A stretch of DNA of 64,000 nt from Micavibrio sp. (lineage in GTDB: Bacteria; Pseudomonadota; Alphaproteobacteria; Micavibrionales; UBA2020). Below, piece after piece: positions 30,255 through 39,775 of this stretch (within the stretch, counting starts at the first letter, position 1; every line of letters starts with the position of its first letter). The DNA lies in assembly GCA_028283745.1 (NCBI GenBank), contig JAPWJZ010000001.1, positions 310,001 through 374,000 on the forward strand. Direction: 5' to 3'. The position numbers were made by a program, and so were the translations under genes. A model generated the notes under the pieces. That model searched no databases and was not told where the DNA came from. It saw only the letters and a program-made list of their open reading frames with translations.

Positions 30255-31126
30255 CACTCGACGATAAAACGGCCTCAACGCCCGAAAAGAAAATCGACCA
30301 TTCGCTGCGCACGCGCACTAAATCCGCGCTTATCTTCGGGCCTGCGGTTATCGTCGTGCTGTGCATTGGCGGCTGGGCCTTTACGCTGATGATGGCTGTT
30401 GCCGCCTTTATCGGCGCGAAGGAATGGACGCGCATGGTGATGACCGGTAAAAAACTGCCGCGCAATCTTATTTACCTTGCCTCTATTTTAACCGGCATTG
30501 CCGTTGTGGGCGCGGGCATTACCACCAACCCCTTGCTGGGTTTTGTTTTTGTGCTGGCGCTGGCCTTCGTCGTCTTTGCCTATAACTTTGCCCAGCACGG
30601 GCCGGACCTTCGCGAATTCCTGTTCGGTGTTGTTTATATCGGCTTCTCCATCGACATCATGGTGTGGCTGCGCACCAGCGGCGTAAATGCGCAGGGGCTA
30701 TACGATATGCTGACTCTGCTGTTCATCGTCTGGGCCAGCGACATTGCCGCCTATTTCAGCGGCAAGACCATTGGCGGGCCGAAGCTTGCCCCCAAAATCA
30801 GCCCCAAGAAAACCTGGGCAGGCTTTATTGGCTCCAGCGTTGGTGCGGGTCTTGTGGCGGGGGCGCTGGCAACGCCGGCGTTGCTGACGAAGTTCGGCCT
30901 GCATACGGTCGGGCATTGGGGCGTGATTGGCTATTTCATAATGGGCTTCGTGCTGGCCATGTTCGGGCAAGCGGGAGACCTGTTCATTTCTATCTTCAAG
31001 CGCCGCTATGGTATTAAAGATACCGGCAACTTCATTCCCGGCCACGGTGGCATCCTTGACCGTATCGATGCGCTGCTGCTGGTGGCGCTGGTCTTCGGGG
31101 TTCTTTCCATGATCGCGGGCAGCTAA
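30251..31126 (+). CDS. cdsA: Phosphatidate cytidylyltransferase
   Basis: Makes CDP-diacylglycerol from phosphatidic acid and CTP at the inner membrane; 291 residues with about eight helices. The family signature is present near the C-terminus, GDLFISIFKRRYGIKDTGNFIPGHGGILDRID, along with SDIAAYFSGKTIGGPKLAPKISPKKTWAG. It starts with GTG, coupled to the uppS stop; no ATG gives a better start. The N-terminal 25 residues are hydrophilic. Confidence 0.95.
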   Translation: MTLDDKTASTPEKKIDHSLRTRTKSALIFGPAVIVVLCIGGWAFTLMMAVAAFIGAKEWTRMVMTGKKLPRNLIYLASILTGIAVVGAGITTNPLLGFVFVLALAFVVFAYNFAQHGPDLREFLFGVVYIGFSIDIMVWLRTSGVNAQGLYDMLTLLFIVWASDIAAYFSGKTIGGPKLAPKISPKKTWAGFIGSSVGAGLVAGALATPALLTKFGLHTVGHWGVIGYFIMGFVLAMFGQAGDLFISIFKRRYGIKDTGNFIPGHGGILDRIDALLLVALVFGVLSMIAGS

Positions 31127-31130
31127 TAAT

Positions 31131-32336
31131 ATGGGCCTCGCGCCGCAAGCGACGGCACCCGCGGAATCATCCTCGGCGGAAATGCGCCGTGTTTCCATCC
31201 TCGGCTCCACAGGCTCGGTCGGTAAAAGCACGGTTGACCTGCTGCAGGGCCACCGCGATAAATACACCGTTGCCGCGCTAACGGCACACCGCAACGTTGA
31301 CCTGCTGGCGCAGCAGGCACGCAGCCTGGGCGCGGAGCTGGCAGTGATTGGCGATGCCTCTTTGTATAATGCTCTTAAAGCCGCGCTTTCCGGCAGTGGC
31401 ATTGAAGCGGCGGCGGGTGATGACGCGATTGTGGAAGCTGCGGCCTTTGACAGCGACTGGATTATGGCCGCCATTGTGGGTGCTGCGGGTATCCGCTCCA
31501 CCCTGAAGGCGATAGAGGCGGGGCGCACGGTTGCGCTGGCCAACAAGGAATCACTCGTCTGCGCAGGACCGTTCATGATGCAGGCCGTTGAAAAATCCGG
31601 CGCGACGCTGTTGCCTGTTGATAGTGAACATAATGCCGTCTTTCAGGTTTTCGACAATGCTGAACGGCAAGGCATTCGCCGCATTATCCTTACCGCATCC
31701 GGCGGGCCGTTTCTGCGCCGCACGCGGGCGCAGCTGGCGGGAATTACGCCTGCCGAAGCTGTGCGCCACCCCACATGGGCCATGGGTGCCAAAATTTCCG
31801 TCGATAGTGCAACGATGATGAATAAATCATTGGAAATCATAGAGGCTGCGTATTTGTTTAATCTAAAAAATGAACAAATAGATGTCCTCATTCACCCGCA
31901 GTCCGTCGTTCATTCGATGGTTGAGTATGTAGATGGAAGTATTTTGGCGCAAATGGGCGCACCCGATATGCGCACACCTATTGCCTATACGCTGGGCTGG
32001 CCGCACCGCGTGAAAACCACGGGCGATAAGCTTGATCTTACAAAAAACATTAACTTATCATTTGAACAAATTGATATAGATAGATTTTATGCTGTTAATC
32101 TGGCGCGTCAGGCTTTTAATGCCGGCCTTGGTTATCCCTCCGCCCTGAATGCGGCGAACGAGGTGGCTGTGGCGGCTTTTCTGGCTGGGCAGCTGCCGTT
32201 TGACGCGATTGAAAAAGTCGCCGAGGTGGCCTTGCAAAGCATTGAAATACCGGCCATATCAAATCTAGACGATATATTTGCCGTAGATGCGGCGGCGCGT
32301 GCTATTGCTACGGCTGCGATATCGGCGTTAAAATAG
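31131..32336 (+). CDS. dxr: 1-deoxy-D-xylulose 5-phosphate reductoisomerase
   Basis: Second step of the MEP isoprenoid pathway, NADPH-dependent; 401 residues. The NADPH loop GSTGSVG is at 25-31; catalytic segments are LANKESLV, LLPVDSEHNAVFQ, MNKSLEIIEA and HPQSVVHSMVEYVDGS. ATG 31131 adds about 17 residues before the usual start; ATG 31182 (MRRVSILG) also fits. From about 31800 the third positions become AT-rich with many AAA, ATA and TTA codons, unlike the first half. Reading frame and motifs stay intact. Confidence 0.95.
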   Translation: MGLAPQATAPAESSSAEMRRVSILGSTGSVGKSTVDLLQGHRDKYTVAALTAHRNVDLLAQQARSLGAELAVIGDASLYNALKAALSGSGIEAAAGDDAIVEAAAFDSDWIMAAIVGAAGIRSTLKAIEAGRTVALANKESLVCAGPFMMQAVEKSGATLLPVDSEHNAVFQVFDNAERQGIRRIILTASGGPFLRRTRAQLAGITPAEAVRHPTWAMGAKISVDSATMMNKSLEIIEAAYLFNLKNEQIDVLIHPQSVVHSMVEYVDGSILAQMGAPDMRTPIAYTLGWPHRVKTTGDKLDLTKNINLSFEQIDIDRFYAVNLARQAFNAGLGYPSALNAANEVAVAAFLAGQLPFDAIEKVAEVALQSIEIPAISNLDDIFAVDAAARAIATAAISALK

Positions 32337-32386
32337 ATGAATAAAACGGTTCGTATACAGAAGCCAATCTTGGGGGTACTTCAAAC

Positions 32387-33589
32387 ATGGAATTCCAGAA
32401 GCTGATTACGGCGCCGTTCGAGTTTTTGCGCGATTACGGCGGGCCTTTCGTCCTCGTCCTCAGCATTCTCGTCTTCATCCACGAATGGGGCCATTATATT
32501 GTCGCGCGCCTGTGCGGCGTTAAAATCGAGACGTTCTCCATCGGCTTCGGCAAGGAGCTGTTTGGCCGCAACGACAAAAACGGCACCCGCTGGAAAGTTT
32601 GCCTGATCCCCCTCGGCGGTTATGTCCAGATGTTCGGTGACAGCGACCCCGCAAGTTCCCGCCATGCCGATGGCGTGCAGGACGGCAATGACGTTCGGCC
32701 CTTTACCGCCGAAGAAAAGAAAGTGGCCTTTTATACCCAGCCCATTTCGCGCCGTGCTGCGATTGTGGTGGCGGGTCCCGCCATTAACTACATCTTTGCC
32801 ATTTTTATTATGACCATGCTGTTCACCTTCCAGGGGCAGCCTTTTACACCGCCGATCGCCGCAACCGTCATGGAAAAGTCGGCAGCGGAAGAGGCGGGCA
32901 TTCGCCCGGATGACAAGATTCTCTCCATCAACGGCGATCCGGTTGAACGCTTTCAGGATATCCGCATGCATGTGGATATCAACTTTGACCAGCCGATGCA
33001 GATTGCGCTGGTGCATTCCAAGGGCGCTGGCGTGTGGGAAGATACACCCGTCACGCTGACGGTAAAACCCCGCCGCGTGATCGAGAACGACCGTTTCGGC
33101 TTCCGCCATGAAACCGGCCGTCTTGGCATTGGCAGCCCGACCTCCGCCTTTGAAATGCAGAAGCATACGCTGCCGACTGCGTTTGTTGCAGCCGTAATGG
33201 AAACCGCGCGCATTACCGGCGATACGCTGAAGGCGCTGGGCCAGATGATTATCGGCACACGCTCGACCGATGAGCTTGGCGGCATCCTGCGCATCGGCGC
33301 TTATGCCGGTGACTTTGCGCAGCAGGGCATCATTGCGCTCATCACATTCTCGGCGCTTTTGTCCATCAACCTCGGCCTTATTAACCTTCTTCCTGTGCCG
33401 ATGCTGGATGGCGGGCATCTCATGCTTTATGCTATGGAAAAGCTGCGCGGCAGACCCGTCAGCGAACATGTTCAGGAATATGCATTAAGGGTTGGATTCG
33501 TATTTTTACTTGGTATTATGTTCTTCGCCACCTGGAATGATTTGGTTCAACTCAAGATCGTCGATCATGTGGTGAAACTGATTTTCTAA
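32387..33589 (+). CDS. rseP: RIP metalloprotease RseP (site-2 protease)
   Basis: Intramembrane zinc protease that cleaves anti-sigma factors and signal peptide remnants; 400 residues. The zinc motif HEWGH is at 32-36 in the first helix; the third ligand is in LLPVPMLDGGHL near the C-terminus. One PDZ domain (about 155-230, TVMEKSAAEEAGIRPDDKILSINGDPV) lies between helices. It sits between dxr and bamA, the usual alphaproteobacterial arrangement, and links lipid precursor and outer-membrane assembly genes. Confidence 0.95.
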   Translation: MEFQKLITAPFEFLRDYGGPFVLVLSILVFIHEWGHYIVARLCGVKIETFSIGFGKELFGRNDKNGTRWKVCLIPLGGYVQMFGDSDPASSRHADGVQDGNDVRPFTAEEKKVAFYTQPISRRAAIVVAGPAINYIFAIFIMTMLFTFQGQPFTPPIAATVMEKSAAEEAGIRPDDKILSINGDPVERFQDIRMHVDINFDQPMQIALVHSKGAGVWEDTPVTLTVKPRRVIENDRFGFRHETGRLGIGSPTSAFEMQKHTLPTAFVAAVMETARITGDTLKALGQMIIGTRSTDELGGILRIGAYAGDFAQQGIIALITFSALLSINLGLINLLPVPMLDGGHLMLYAMEKLRGRPVSEHVQEYALRVGFVFLLGIMFFATWNDLVQLKIVDHVVKLIF

Positions 33590-33630
33590 GAAAACAAGAA
33601 CATAACTAAGTCGAAGCGCACAGATTGAAC

Positions 33631-35913
33631 ATGAATAGACCCCTTGTGATTGCACGCCCGCTGGCGTTTGCCTGCCTTGCGCTTTTTCTGTTTTGCAGCA
33701 GTATTTCCCCCGCCCATGCCGAGCAGATCCGCCAGATCCGCGTCGAAGGCACGCAGCGTATTGAAACATCGACCGTGCTTTCATATGTGGAGCTGCAGCC
33801 CGGCGACCAGTTTGACAGCGAGAAGATAGACCACGCCATTAAAACCCTGTTCGGCACCGGCCTTTTCGCCGACGTTTCGCTGTATCAGGAAGGGCAGGAC
33901 CTCGTCGTCGTCGTCATCGAAAACCCCATCATCAACCAGATCGCTTTCGAGGGTAACAAGAAGGTCAAGGACGCGGACCTCTTGGCCGAAGTCCAGCTGA
34001 AGCCACGTAACGTGCTGACCCGCACCAAGGTGCAGGCGGATGTTGAGCGCCTGCAGGAAATTTACCGCATCGGCGGACGTTTCTCCGCTGACATCCAGCC
34101 CAAAATCATCAAGCTCGACCAGAACCGCGTCAACCTTGTCTTCGAAATTAACGAAGGTCCGCAGACGCTTATTTCGCGCATCAGCTTCATCGGCAACAAG
34201 CACTACGATGATGACACGCTGCAAAAAGTCGTCCGTTCCAAGGAAGACCGCTGGTGGCGTTTCTGGACCAGCGACGACAAGTATGACCCTGACCGCCTGG
34301 CCTACGACCGCGAGCTGTTGCGCAAATTCTACCTCGAGCATGGCTATGCCGACTTCCGCGTCGACAACGCGGTGGCGGAACTGTCGCCCGACCGCAAAAA
34401 CTTCCTCGTCACCTATACGCTGGACGAGGGCGTACGCTACAAGGTTGGCAACATTCACCTGCAAAGCAGCATCCCCGGCGTGAACGCCGACAGCTACAAA
34501 AAATTCCTGACCATGTCGCCCGGCGACTGGTACAAGGCGAGCGAGATTGACGTCACCATCAACAAAATCACCGAAGCGCTTGCCGCTGACCAGCAGGCCT
34601 TTGTGGATGTGCGCCCGACGGCTGAGCGCAGCCACGAGAAACGCACGATTGATATCACGTTCAGCATCAGCGAAGGCCAGAAGGTCTTTGTCGAGAACAT
34701 CAACATCAACGGCAACAACCGCACGCTGGATGAAGTTATCCGCCGTGAAATGACCATGTCTGAAGGCGACCCCTTCAACGCCGCGCGTTTGAAAAAATCG
34801 GAACAGCGCCTGAAGGATCTCAGCTTCTTTGAAACTGTGCAGGCAAAGCCCGTGCCGGGCAGTGCGCCCGACAAAACGAACATCGATGTTTCCGTGCAGG
34901 AAAAATCGACCGGCGAACTTTCTCTCGGCGCAGGCTTCTCCACCAGCGACGGTCCCTTGGGCGACTTCAGCATCAAGGAAAAGAACTTCCTTGGCAAAGG
35001 GCAGGAACTGGGCCTTGCGACCACCATCGCCGCGAAGCGCACGGAATACGATCTCAGCTTTACCGAGCCTTATTTCCTGAAGCGTGACCTTTCCGCGGGT
35101 GTCGACCTGTTCCACGTGACACGCGACAACCAGGATGAAAGCTCGTACGACAGCAAACGGACCGGCGGCGCGCTGCGCCTCGGCTACCCGCTGGCGGAAC
35201 ACTGGCGCCAGAACCTGACGTATTACTTTGCGGAGAACACCATCTCCAACGTGCCGTCCGACGCGTCTATTTATATTAAGGAACAGATCGGCACGCGATC
35301 CACCTCTGCTGTCAGCCAGCGCATCACCTATGATGCAACCGACAGCAAGCAGGACCCGACCGAAGGCCTCGTATCGCGCTTCGATACCGAAGTCGCGGGG
35401 CTTGGCGGGGATGCGCAATACGTCAAGCTGCGTCTTGGTGGCACCTATTACTACCCCATCTACGACAAGTGGGTCGCCAGCATCCTTGGTGAAGCCGGCG
35501 TCATTCAGGGCTGGGGCGGCGAAACCGTGCGCATCAACGAGCGCTTTTATATCGGTGGCAACACCCTGCGCGGTTTTGCCGACGGCGGTATCGGCCCGCG
35601 CGACGTGGCGACGCAAGACGCACTCGGCGGCAACAAATTCTGGCGCGGTTCGGCGGAAGTGGAATTCCCGTCGGGCCTGCCTGAAGACTTCGGCGTGCGG
35701 TTCCATACTTTCTCCGACTTCGGTTCGCTGTTTGACGTTGATACGTCAAGCGTCGGCGTTGCGGATCAAAGTTCAATCCGCATGTCGGCAGGGGCAGGTG
35801 TTTCGTGGAAATCGCCCATGGGTCCGGTTCGCGCCGACCTTGCGGTTCCCGTCATGAAAGAAAAATACGACGATACCCAAATCTTCCAGTTCAGTTTCGG
35901 TACCAGATTCTGA
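33631..35913 (+). CDS. bamA: Outer membrane protein assembly factor BamA
   Basis: Omp85 protein inserting beta-barrel proteins into the outer membrane; 760 residues. The signal peptide occupies about 1-30 (ends SPAHA). Five POTRA domains follow (first QIRQIRVEGTQRIETSTVLSY), then a 16-strand barrel with the conserved loop-6 motif region GGNTLRGF and a C-terminal FSFGTRF that ends in Phe, the barrel insertion signal. The start is ATG 33631; the TTG two codons earlier is unlikely. No clear Shine-Dalgarno is present. Confidence 0.96.
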   Translation: MNRPLVIARPLAFACLALFLFCSSISPAHAEQIRQIRVEGTQRIETSTVLSYVELQPGDQFDSEKIDHAIKTLFGTGLFADVSLYQEGQDLVVVVIENPIINQIAFEGNKKVKDADLLAEVQLKPRNVLTRTKVQADVERLQEIYRIGGRFSADIQPKIIKLDQNRVNLVFEINEGPQTLISRISFIGNKHYDDDTLQKVVRSKEDRWWRFWTSDDKYDPDRLAYDRELLRKFYLEHGYADFRVDNAVAELSPDRKNFLVTYTLDEGVRYKVGNIHLQSSIPGVNADSYKKFLTMSPGDWYKASEIDVTINKITEALAADQQAFVDVRPTAERSHEKRTIDITFSISEGQKVFVENININGNNRTLDEVIRREMTMSEGDPFNAARLKKSEQRLKDLSFFETVQAKPVPGSAPDKTNIDVSVQEKSTGELSLGAGFSTSDGPLGDFSIKEKNFLGKGQELGLATTIAAKRTEYDLSFTEPYFLKRDLSAGVDLFHVTRDNQDESSYDSKRTGGALRLGYPLAEHWRQNLTYYFAENTISNVPSDASIYIKEQIGTRSTSAVSQRITYDATDSKQDPTEGLVSRFDTEVAGLGGDAQYVKLRLGGTYYYPIYDKWVASILGEAGVIQGWGGETVRINERFYIGGNTLRGFADGGIGPRDVATQDALGGNKFWRGSAEVEFPSGLPEDFGVRFHTFSDFGSLFDVDTSSVGVADQSSIRMSAGAGVSWKSPMGPVRADLAVPVMKEKYDDTQIFQFSFGTRF

Positions 35914-35963
35914 TACCGGCATAACCCTCTACAAAACATCATAGCAAAAGGACTTGAGACACC

Positions 35964-36551
35964 ATGAAAACCGTTAAGAACATCATTATCGCCGCCGGCA
36001 TCGCGCTTATCGCTGGCGCTGCAACCCCCGTTTTTGCAGCAGGCACCCCGGCTGATACGTCCAGCCCCACCATCGCCTACGGCTTTGTCGATATCGAGCA
36101 TATCCTCACCACCGCCAGCGCCTCCAAACAGGCGAGCGACGAGCTGAGCGCCAAGAAAAAAGCCATCGAGGCCGAATTCGATAAAAAAGGCCAGGCCCTG
36201 AAAGCCGAGCGCGACGCGCTGATCCAGCAACGTGCAAAAATGCAGCCCGCTGATTTCGAAAAGAAAATGAACGACCTGCAAAGCCGCTACAACACCACCG
36301 CGAAATCGTTCGACGACCGCCGCCGTACCTTTGACCTTGTCATGAAAAAGACTCTTGACCAGATCAAAAGCAAGATCGCCGAAATCGTCCAGAACATCGC
36401 GCAGGAAAAACAATACGCTGCCGTCTTCACCCGCGACGCCGTTTTCATCGGCGCAAACAACCTCGACATCACCGCGGACGTTCTTGCCCGCATGGACCGC
36501 GATGTGAAGAAAATCAACATCGACTGGTCTTCTGCCGACGGCAAGAAATAA
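35964..36551 (+). CDS. skp: OmpH/Skp family periplasmic chaperone
   Basis: Trimeric chaperone that carries unfolded outer-membrane proteins to BamA; 195 residues. The signal peptide is about 1-26 (ends VFAAG). A short beta base (IAYGFVDIEHIL) is followed by a long charged coiled coil (about 52-130) and a return strand (YAAVFTRDAVFIG). AAAGGA lies 12 bases before the ATG. It is the normal gene between bamA and lpxD. Confidence 0.93.
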   Translation: MKTVKNIIIAAGIALIAGAATPVFAAGTPADTSSPTIAYGFVDIEHILTTASASKQASDELSAKKKAIEAEFDKKGQALKAERDALIQQRAKMQPADFEKKMNDLQSRYNTTAKSFDDRRRTFDLVMKKTLDQIKSKIAEIVQNIAQEKQYAAVFTRDAVFIGANNLDITADVLARMDRDVKKINIDWSSADGKK

Positions 36552-36575
36552 GACAGTCGCAGGGAGATCACCAGC

Positions 36576-37607
36576 ATGGCTGACAAGCGCTTTTTCACAG
36601 TCGCAGGCCCGTTCACGCTCGGACAGCTGGCGGAAATGACGGGGTCCACGCTATCGGACCCCGCCGCCGCCGACAAGTCCGTGGCGGATGTTGCTGCGCT
36701 GCAGGAAGCAAACGGCAGCCAGGTGACCTTCCTCGACAACCGTAAATACCTTGATTATTTCCGCCATACCCATGCGGCGGCCTGCTTCGTGAAGCCAGAC
36801 TTCGCAAGCCAGGCCCCGCAAGGGACGGTGGCGCTGGTCAACAAGAACCCCTACAAGGCCTATGCCCTTGCGGCGCAGGCTTTCTATCCGGATGAAAAAT
36901 TCCGCGATTACATCGCATCCTCTGCCGTCGTTGATCCGTCCGCAGATATTGGCGCGGATTGCCTGATCGAGCATGGCGTTATCATCGGACGCAACGTCAA
37001 AATCGGCAACCGCTGCCGCATCGAGGCGCATGCCGTCATCCGCGATGGCGTCGAGATTGGCGATGATTGCAGCATCGGCCCCAATACATTCATTACCCAT
37101 GCCATCATCGGCAAGCGCGTGCGGCTTTACCCCGGCGTTTGCGTCGGGCGCGCCGGCTTCGGCTTTGCCATTGACCCCACCGGCTATATTTCCGTGCCGC
37201 AGCTTGGCCGCGTCCTGATCGAGGATGATGTCGAGATCGGCGCGAATTCCACCATCGACCGCGGCGCAGGGCCCGATACCGTCATCGGGCGCGGCAGCCG
37301 TATCGACAACCTTGTACAAATCGGCCACAACGTCAAAATCGGCCGCCAGTGCGTTATTGTGGCGCAGACTGGCATTTCCGGCTCGACGCAGCTGGGCGAT
37401 TTTGTCATGACAGGCGGGCAAAGCGGTTTTGCCGGCCATCTTAAAATCGGCGCAGGCGCGCGTATCGCCGCCCAGTCCGGCATCATGCGTGATGTTCCGG
37501 CGGGCGAGGAGGTCATGGGATCTCCCGCGGTGCCGCTGCGCCAGTTCATGCGCCAGACAGCCCTTGTCGGCCGCATGGGCGTTAAAAAAGGGAATACAGG
37601 CGAATGA
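36576..37607 (+). CDS. lpxD: UDP-3-O-(3-hydroxyacyl)glucosamine N-acyltransferase
   Basis: Third step of lipid A synthesis: adds the N-linked hydroxyacyl chain from acyl-ACP. There are 343 residues. The N-terminal uridine-binding domain spans about 1-110, followed by a left-handed beta-helix of hexapeptide repeats (about 115-310, e.g. IGADCLIEHGVIIGRNVKIG) with the catalytic His in QIGHNVKIG. The short C-terminal helix is normal. It overlaps fabZ by 4 bp. Confidence 0.96.
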   Translation: MADKRFFTVAGPFTLGQLAEMTGSTLSDPAAADKSVADVAALQEANGSQVTFLDNRKYLDYFRHTHAAACFVKPDFASQAPQGTVALVNKNPYKAYALAAQAFYPDEKFRDYIASSAVVDPSADIGADCLIEHGVIIGRNVKIGNRCRIEAHAVIRDGVEIGDDCSIGPNTFITHAIIGKRVRLYPGVCVGRAGFGFAIDPTGYISVPQLGRVLIEDDVEIGANSTIDRGAGPDTVIGRGSRIDNLVQIGHNVKIGRQCVIVAQTGISGSTQLGDFVMTGGQSGFAGHLKIGAGARIAAQSGIMRDVPAGEEVMGSPAVPLRQFMRQTALVGRMGVKKGNTGE

Positions 37608-38050
37608 CCAAGGCACTGCTCGACACCACGCGCATCATGGAAATGATTCCGCACCGCTATCCGTTCCTGCTCATCGACCGCGTGATCGAGGTTGACCCGA
37701 ACGAGCGTGCCGTTTCGCTGAAGAACGTCACCATCAACGAAAACTTCTTTCAAGGCCACTTCCCCGGCGCGCCGGTTATGCCGGGTGTGCTGATCATCGA
37801 GGCGATGGCGCAAACCGCCGCCGCACTGGTGGTGCATTCCGCAGGGAAGGAACTTGAAGGCAAGCTTGTCTACTTCATGGCGATTGATGAAGCGAAATTT
37901 CGCAAGCCCGTCGTTCCCGGCGACCAACTGATCATCGAAGTCGTGAAGGTCCAGAACCGCCGCAACGTGTGGCGCTTCAAGGGCGAGGCGAAAGTCGACG
38001 GCGCGCTGTGTGCCGAAGCCATCGTCACCGCTATGATTATGGACAAGTGA
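37604..38050 (+). CDS. fabZ: 3-hydroxyacyl-ACP dehydratase FabZ
   Basis: Dehydratase of type II fatty acid synthesis; 148 residues with the hotdog fold. Signatures are HRYPFLLIDRV and GHFPGAPVMPGVLIIEAMAQ with the catalytic His52 and Glu66. Its place between lpxD and lpxA is common and lets the cell balance hydroxyacyl-ACP use between lipid A and phospholipid. A 105-bp gap follows before lpxA; I see no terminator in it. Confidence 0.97.
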   Translation: MTKALLDTTRIMEMIPHRYPFLLIDRVIEVDPNERAVSLKNVTINENFFQGHFPGAPVMPGVLIIEAMAQTAAALVVHSAGKELEGKLVYFMAIDEAKFRKPVVPGDQLIIEVVKVQNRRNVWRFKGEAKVDGALCAEAIVTAMIMDK

Positions 38051-38155
38051 TTTATCCGTTTCCCTTGCAATACAATGTCGTAGAGAGTGATTGGCGCTGG
38101 GTGGCAGGTGCTTGCTATCAATAGGCTGCAATCGTCTCAATGATGGAGAAAAATA

Positions 38156-38959
38156 ATGACCAGCATCATCCACCCGACCGCCGTAATTGAAGACGGCGCT
38201 AAAATCGGCAGCGACGTCAAAATCGGCGCTTACTGCGTTATCGGCCCCAACGTCACGCTTGGCGACAGGGTGGAATTGAAATCGCATGTCGTGGTTGACG
38301 GCTATACCACCATCGGCGATGAAACCATTGTCTGGCCCTTCGCCTCCCTCGGCCACCAGCCGCAGGATTTGAAGTTCGCGGGCGAAAAATCAGAGTTGAT
38401 CATCGGTAAACGTAATAAAATCCGCGAGCATGTCACCATGAACCCCGGCACGCAGGGCGACCGCATGAAGACGATTGTCGGCGACAATTGCCTTTTCATG
38501 ATGTCCTCGCACGTGGCGCATGACTGCGTCGTCGGCAGCAACGTGATCCTCGCCAATAATGCGACGCTGGCGGGCCACGTGGAAGTGGGTGATTACGCCA
38601 TCATCGGCGGCCTTGCGGCTATTCACCAGTTCGTGCGCATCGGCCCCTTCGCCATGATCGGCGGCATGTCGGGCGTTGAATACGACGTTATCCCGTTCGG
38701 ACTTGTGAAGGGGGAGCGCGCACACCTTGCCGGCCTTAACTACATCGGCCTTGAACGCCGCGGCTTCACCAAAGAAGAAGTGCAATCGCTGATGAAGGCC
38801 TTTAAGCAATTGTTCGATGACAACGGCACGCTGGCCGAACGCACCGAAAAAGTCGCGAATGATTACAAGGCGGAAAAAGCCGTGATGCGCGTGATTGATT
38901 TTATCCGTGCCAAGGAAGGCCGTTCCGTCCTTCAGCCCCGCACCGGCACGGGCGGATAA
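38156..38959 (+). CDS. lpxA: UDP-N-acetylglucosamine O-acyltransferase
   Basis: First step of lipid A synthesis; 267 residues. The hexapeptide beta-helix starts at once (IHPTAVIEDGAKIGSDVKIG) and includes the catalytic His in MMSSHVAHDCVVG. The C-terminal helical domain (about 190-255, GLERRGFTKEEVQSLMKAFKQLF) is typical. Ribosome site GGAGAAA lies just before the ATG. It is followed 3 bp later by lpxI. Confidence 0.96.
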   Translation: MTSIIHPTAVIEDGAKIGSDVKIGAYCVIGPNVTLGDRVELKSHVVVDGYTTIGDETIVWPFASLGHQPQDLKFAGEKSELIIGKRNKIREHVTMNPGTQGDRMKTIVGDNCLFMMSSHVAHDCVVGSNVILANNATLAGHVEVGDYAIIGGLAAIHQFVRIGPFAMIGGMSGVEYDVIPFGLVKGERAHLAGLNYIGLERRGFTKEEVQSLMKAFKQLFDDNGTLAERTEKVANDYKAEKAVMRVIDFIRAKEGRSVLQPRTGTGG

Positions 38960-38962
38960 GCC

Positions 38963-39775
38963 ATGTCACGCCTCGGTATCATCGCGGGGAGGGGGAAGCT
39001 CCCACGACAGCTTATAGAGGCGTGCCGCCGCGACCAGAAGCCGTTCTTCGTCCTGGGATTAAAAGGACAGACGGAACCGGAAACAGTCGCCAATACCAAC
39101 CATGCCTGGTCGCGCCTTGGCGCTACCGCTGAATCCTTGAGCATCCTTAAATCAAATGGCGTTGATACGCTGGTCATGGCGGGTTCTATCCGCCGTCCCA
39201 GCCTTGCCGAAATGCGGCCGGATTTCAGGACGCTGCAGGTTTTCGCGCGCCTTGGCCTTGCCGCCTTTGGCGATGATAGCCTGCTGAAGGCCATTGCCGA
39301 GGAAGTCGAAAAAGACGGCTTCAAGGTTATCGGTGCGCATGAAGTTGCGCCCGAACTTCTCACGCCTGAAGGTGTGCTGGGCCGCATGCAGCCCGTGAAT
39401 GAAAATAAGGCGGATGTCGAATTCGGCATCATCGTCACCAAAACCCTTGGCCGGCTGGATGTGGGGCAGGCGGCTGTTGTGCAGCAGGGGATTGTCCTTG
39501 GCATCGAGGCTGTCGAGGGGACGGATGCGTTGATTGACCGTTGCCGAAGCTTGCGCCGTAAGGGTAGGGGCGGTGTGCTGGTAAAATCGTGCAAGCCACA
39601 GCAGGACCGCCGGATTGACCTTCCCGCCGTTGGCGTGCGCACCGTGCGCAAGGCCTTTGAAGCCGGCCTTGAAGGCATTGCCATTGAAGCCGGTGCATCG
39701 TTGTTGCTTGACCGTGATGCCGTGATTGAGGCGGCGGATAAACTTGGCCTTTTCATTGTAGGGTTTCCATCATGA
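38963..39775 (+). CDS. lpxI: UDP-2,3-diacylglucosamine diphosphatase LpxI
   Basis: Hydrolyses UDP-2,3-diacylglucosamine to lipid X, replacing LpxH in alphaproteobacteria; 270 residues. The N-terminal domain starts LGIIAGRGKLPRQLIEACRR, and includes MAGSIRRPSLAEMRPD; the C-terminal domain carries RRKGRGGVLVKSCKPQQDRRIDLPAVGVRT. It overlaps lpxB by ATGA. Presence of LpxI between lpxA and lpxB is itself an alphaproteobacterial marker. Confidence 0.93.
   Translation: MSRLGIIAGRGKLPRQLIEACRRDQKPFFVLGLKGQTEPETVANTNHAWSRLGATAESLSILKSNGVDTLVMAGSIRRPSLAEMRPDFRTLQVFARLGLAAFGDDSLLKAIAEEVEKDGFKVIGAHEVAPELLTPEGVLGRMQPVNENKADVEFGIIVTKTLGRLDVGQAAVVQQGIVLGIEAVEGTDALIDRCRSLRRKGRGGVLVKSCKPQQDRRIDLPAVGVRTVRKAFEAGLEGIAIEAGASLLLDRDAVIEAADKLGLFIVGFPS

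Noticed and set aside
33781-35706. Minus-strand open frame of 641 codons opposite bamA
   Set aside because: The plus-strand BamA has all domains; the antisense translation shows no family signature.
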